Source: Methanomassiliicoccales archaeon (GTDB taxonomy: Archaea; Thermoplasmatota; Thermoplasmata; Methanomassiliicoccales; JACIVX01). Taken from it: a stretch of DNA of 34,747 bases. Shown here one piece after another: positions 32,312-34,747 of the stretch. The notes under the pieces are model-generated. The model ran no database searches. It was not told the DNA's origin and was given only the letters and a program-made list of their open reading frames with translations. Numbering within the stretch: the first letter of the stretch is position 1; every line of letters begins with the position of its first letter. The stretch spans positions 86,231-120,977 of the forward strand of contig JARYLV010000005.1 of the NCBI GenBank assembly GCA_029907465.1. The letters are read 5' to 3'. A program made the position numbers and the translations under genes.

Positions 32312-32790
32312 TTCTGGGCCTCCCTGGTTATATTGATGATCTCGATCGATTCCATTAATCGCCGAAATTTGGATAGCGCTTCTTCGTTGTGGGCAACATC
32401 CGCTGGCTCTTTCTGGAGCCCGAGTAGGGACCTTATTTTTGAGATCTCGGGCGTCAATGGGAATCCATTAGATGTGTCATATATGGCTTTGATAGCAGTG
32501 AGATGAATCCTTGGAAAATTCCCCCGCCTTGCGGCAAGGTTTCTCAGGAAAATTATCGCGTCCGTCACCTTGACGCCCTTGGGACATCTTTCCTGACATG
32601 TATAACATGTAGTGCAGCTCCAAAGCTCGTTCAAATCGAGGACATCCATTCCGGACTTGGCCATATAGATGATCATTCGCGTCCTCAGGTTTGATTCAAA
32701 GCCTGCTGGGCACGAGGCCGAGCACTTCCCACATTGCATGCATTTCCTCAGATCAAAATTTCTTATGATGGTTGGAAGGTCAAGCGCCAT
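32308..32790 (-). CDS. hdrC: Heterodisulfide reductase subunit C-like ferredoxin protein (second copy)
   Basis: This is a dicluster electron-relay subunit with Cys17-X2-Cys20-X2-Cys23-X3-Cys27-Pro (CMQCGKCSASCP) and Cys59-X2-Cys62-X2-Cys65-X3-Cys69-Pro (CTTCYTCQERCP). The helical region RNLAARRGNFPRIH and a C-terminal tail follow. The size (160 aa) is normal for HdrC. Its ATG overlaps the end of the hdrD-like gene by 11 bases and its stop overlaps hdrB by 4, so the three are one translationally coupled unit. Both cluster motifs are perfect, unlike the copy at 29994. Confidence 0.92.
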   Translation of the reverse strand: MALDLPTIIRNFDLRKCMQCGKCSASCPAGFESNLRTRMIIYMAKSGMDVLDLNELWSCTTCYTCQERCPKGVKVTDAIIFLRNLAARRGNFPRIHLTAIKAIYDTSNGFPLTPEISKIRSLLGLQKEPADVAHNEEALSKFRRLMESIEIINITREAQK

Positions 32791-34687
32791 TTACATTCCC
32801 CTCCAGGGCCTTTGCAATTATTTCGACGAGATCAAAGACTTGCAGTCCCCCTTGTTCCTCAAGGTTGAGCTCGCAGAATGGGCAAGCAGATACGACAAAG
32901 TCAACTCTGAGTTCTTCCGCTTGCTTCAATCTTTTCTTACTCAGCTCTGCAGCCAGATCCCTCCTTGAAGACCTCACCCCGCCGCCACCACCACAACACA
33001 TCGCACGATCTCTCGATTCAGAAAACTCGACGAGTTCAATCCCTGGGATTTCCCTGAGAACAATTCTCGGATCCTCGTACACTTGCATTTTCCGGCCGAG
33101 GTGACACGGGTCGTGGTATGCGACTTTCGCCGCGAAACGTTTAAGGTGGAGCTTATCAACATTGCCCCTTAAGAATTGGGAGATATGAGTGACGCTGATG
33201 CCCGTATAATCCCTTGCAAGTGTTGAGTAGCAACCAGCACATGAAACAATGACTTTCCTCCCCCCTATGATCTCCTTGTTCTTCTCAGCGAGAGAGGAGA
33301 GATCGTATCCTGTCCTCTTTAGGACACTACCGCAACAGAGAAGTCCGTCAGGGATCTCGTAGTCAACGCCGATAGCATCGAGGATCGACATGGTGCTTCG
33401 CATGAGCTGTGGCCGCCTATACGCCGCGACGCAACCAGGGAAGTACACGTATTCCGCATTTTCTCTTCCTAATGCAAAGGGGGTTCTCTCGCCGAAAACG
33501 TTCCCCGTCAGCCTCACATTTTCAAATACCTTCTTATGTGGGCTAGGATTGAGGTCACACCTGACAAAGGAGATCCTCAGCTGTTCAATGATCGAAACGA
33601 GATCATGATGAAAGTCACATTCGACTTTACACCGCTCGCAAGTGGTGCACAGATACGCATTTTCGCACGAAGTAGGAAGAAGATGTTTTGTAAAGTCCTT
33701 GCTTCGCGTAACAGGATTTAACCGCTGACCTTTTTCCCCGAAGTCCATGGGAGTGAGAGTAAAATCGATTCCAAGCGCATCGGCAACTAGTTCCTGAAAA
33801 TCAAGAATTGTGATCGCTGGGGGCACATTGTTGTAGGACTCCTCATTGAAAATACATTCGAGGTGAATCCTGCATTTCGAGCAAGATGTTACTAGGATCT
33901 GTGCGCCAGTCGCAATTGCTTCATTCAGTCTCCGAACTCTAATCTCTTTCGACACACTGTTGCAATTGAACCAAGCTGATATGCCACAACAGAATGAGTT
34001 TTCTTTTGAATGATCCATTTCTTTAAAGGTCGAGATCTTTTTGAGAATTTCACGGGGTTGGTCATACTTCGAATAAAAACGCCCGAGCCTACAGGGATCG
34101 TGGAATGTCGTTATTATCGGCTTTTCAGGGATATCTTTGATCTCATTAGAAATGAACTCAGAGATATGGATCGCGTCGAGACCGTGGAGTTCTTTAAGCG
34201 AGTGATAACATTCAGCACAACCTGCAATGACAGGGCCATTGATTTCCTCACCCAGGCGGTTCCTAATCAGTTCGAAATGATCGAGTTTGCCCGCGTAATA
34301 AAGATCGTGTCCGCAGCAACCGTAAACGATCTTCGGGGACACACCAAAATGATTCAGGATTGCAACCCCCGCGTTTGCCGCTCGAACATAGGATGTCCCC
34401 CATCCGAGGAGCTCATCAAAAATCGGAAGACAGCCTGGGAAATAGTAAATCTCGTCCCTACCAGTATCGAGCCCTGGGGTCAACCATGGTTTCACCCTTC
34501 CCCTCGCCATCAGTTCCTGCGCAAGAAGGAAGACATCCCTGTGCGAGCCCCGTGACGGTGCCACATACCTGTGAAGGCGGACGATATCACCGATGTCGAT
34601 GTTAACAGGACAAACGGATGAGCATTTTTTGCAGACGGTGCAATCAGTCTTCCCTGTATCAGTAGGGTTACATGGTTGAACTCGCAT
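32780..34687 (-). CDS. HdrD-like protein with tandem duplication: two [4Fe-4S] plus CCG-CCG modules
   Basis: This 635-residue protein consists of two similar halves. Half one has a [4Fe-4S] motif Cys16-X2-Cys19-X2-Cys22-X3-Cys26-Pro. It then has CCG domains with Cys86, Cys124-125, Cys157-X2-Cys160 and Cys199, Cys233-234, Cys269-X2-Cys272. Half two has Cys347-X2-Cys350-X2-Cys353-X3-Cys357, then Cys419, Cys451-452, Cys483-X2-Cys486 and Cys528, Cys564-565 (CCGGGGG), Cys602-X2-Cys605. HdrD/GlpC-type proteins normally have one such half with two ferredoxin motifs; here each half keeps one. Four CCG domains could hold two or more noncubane clusters. The N-terminal ferredoxin motif begins within 20 residues of the ATG. 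The ATG overlaps the upstream gene's stop (TAATG), and hdrC-hdrB follow in the same operon. Confidence 0.85.
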   Translation of the reverse strand: MRVQPCNPTDTGKTDCTVCKKCSSVCPVNIDIGDIVRLHRYVAPSRGSHRDVFLLAQELMARGRVKPWLTPGLDTGRDEIYYFPGCLPIFDELLGWGTSYVRAANAGVAILNHFGVSPKIVYGCCGHDLYYAGKLDHFELIRNRLGEEINGPVIAGCAECYHSLKELHGLDAIHISEFISNEIKDIPEKPIITTFHDPCRLGRFYSKYDQPREILKKISTFKEMDHSKENSFCCGISAWFNCNSVSKEIRVRRLNEAIATGAQILVTSCSKCRIHLECIFNEESYNNVPPAITILDFQELVADALGIDFTLTPMDFGEKGQRLNPVTRSKDFTKHLLPTSCENAYLCTTCERCKVECDFHHDLVSIIEQLRISFVRCDLNPSPHKKVFENVRLTGNVFGERTPFALGRENAEYVYFPGCVAAYRRPQLMRSTMSILDAIGVDYEIPDGLLCCGSVLKRTGYDLSSLAEKNKEIIGGRKVIVSCAGCYSTLARDYTGISVTHISQFLRGNVDKLHLKRFAAKVAYHDPCHLGRKMQVYEDPRIVLREIPGIELVEFSESRDRAMCCGGGGGVRSSRRDLAAELSKKRLKQAEELRVDFVVSACPFCELNLEEQGGLQVFDLVEIIAKALEGNVNGA

Positions 34688-34747
34688 TAGGCTTCCTCCG
34701 TGTCTTTCAGGATTTTCTCTGCGGCTTCGACAAATTTCCCGCCTTCA
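34687..34747 (-). CDS. C-terminal end of an upstream gene of the hdr operon (partial)
   Basis: The leftward frame entering from the window edge reads EGGKFVEAAEKILKDTEEA and stops with TAA, overlapping the next ATG (TAATG). Only 19 codons are visible. The overlap shows it belongs to the same operon as the HdrD-like gene. A flavoprotein (HdrA-like or FAD-linked oxidase) would be a typical neighbour, but nothing in the fragment proves it. Confidence 0.55.
   Translation of the reverse strand, partial: EGGKFVEAAEKILKDTEEA

Noticed and set aside
1-34747. CRISPR arrays, rRNA and tRNA genes
   Set aside because: No regularly spaced repeats and no cloverleaf or rRNA-like segments were seen in any intergenic stretch; nearly all of the window is protein-coding.

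Overview
This window is from an anaerobic archaeon. Diagnostic genes include a PCNA sliding clamp, a TFS-type transcript-cleavage factor, Alba, an archaeal wyosine enzyme (Taw2), a geranylgeranyl-reductase family protein, an archaeal ATP-dependent DNA ligase and a split transketolase. Promoters look archaeal: A/T-rich TATA elements about 25-35 bases before starts, many of them near-leaderless, with strong GGAGG ribosome sites inside operons. The DUF835 protein, the bacterio-opsin-activator-type HTH regulator and the many heterodisulfide-reductase-like genes recall uncultured Thermoplasmatota-type lineages. That placement is an inference. No methyl-CoM reductase gene lies in the window, so methanogenesis can be neither claimed nor excluded.

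Layout. (1) 1-7.9 kb is a Wood-Ljungdahl carbon module. cdhC (5' end cut by the window), cdhD and cdhE run rightward. Facing them are a CooC-type Ni-insertion ATPase, a MetE/UROD-superfamily methyltransferase that may be a corrinoid-dependent methionine synthase, a RACo-type reductive activator of the corrinoid protein, and a ferredoxin. A 50-residue zinc-knuckle protein sits between them. (2) 8.1-12 kb holds glutamate dehydrogenase, an HTH_10 regulator, a 58-residue ferredoxin, a DUF166 protein and Alba. (3) 12-16.7 kb holds a DUF835 protein, an unrecognised Cys-rich 516-residue protein, Taw2 and the lipid-reductase homologue. (4) 16.9-21 kb is a tightly overlapping leftward operon of transketolase N, transketolase C, fructose-6-P aldolase/transaldolase and DNA ligase. 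(5) 21-26.8 kb carries an HD phosphohydrolase, PCNA, TFS, a membrane protein, an HTH protein, a YjbQ-family protein and a beta-CASP ribonuclease. (6) 26.8-28.3 kb is an A/T-rich, gene-poor island with a small membrane protein, palindromes and the zinc-ribbon remnant of a transposase. (7) 28.3-34.7 kb contains nadC, two separate hdrC-hdrB pairs, a 635-residue internally duplicated HdrD-like protein, and two small zinc-ribbon proteins.

The genes point to a strictly anaerobic, low-potential Fe-S metabolism. The corrinoid Fe-S protein (CdhD/CdhE) carries a methyl group to or from acetyl-CoA at CdhC. CooC matures the Ni sites and RACo plus a ferredoxin rescue inactive Co(II). The MetE-like enzyme could draw methyl groups off the same corrinoid for methionine. 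The Hdr-like modules probably move electrons between ferredoxin and disulfide or other carriers. The most notable points are the methionine-synthase candidate embedded in the cdh locus, the acetogen-like flavour of that locus, the duplicated HdrD with two hdrCB pairs, and the decayed island at 26.8-28.3 kb.
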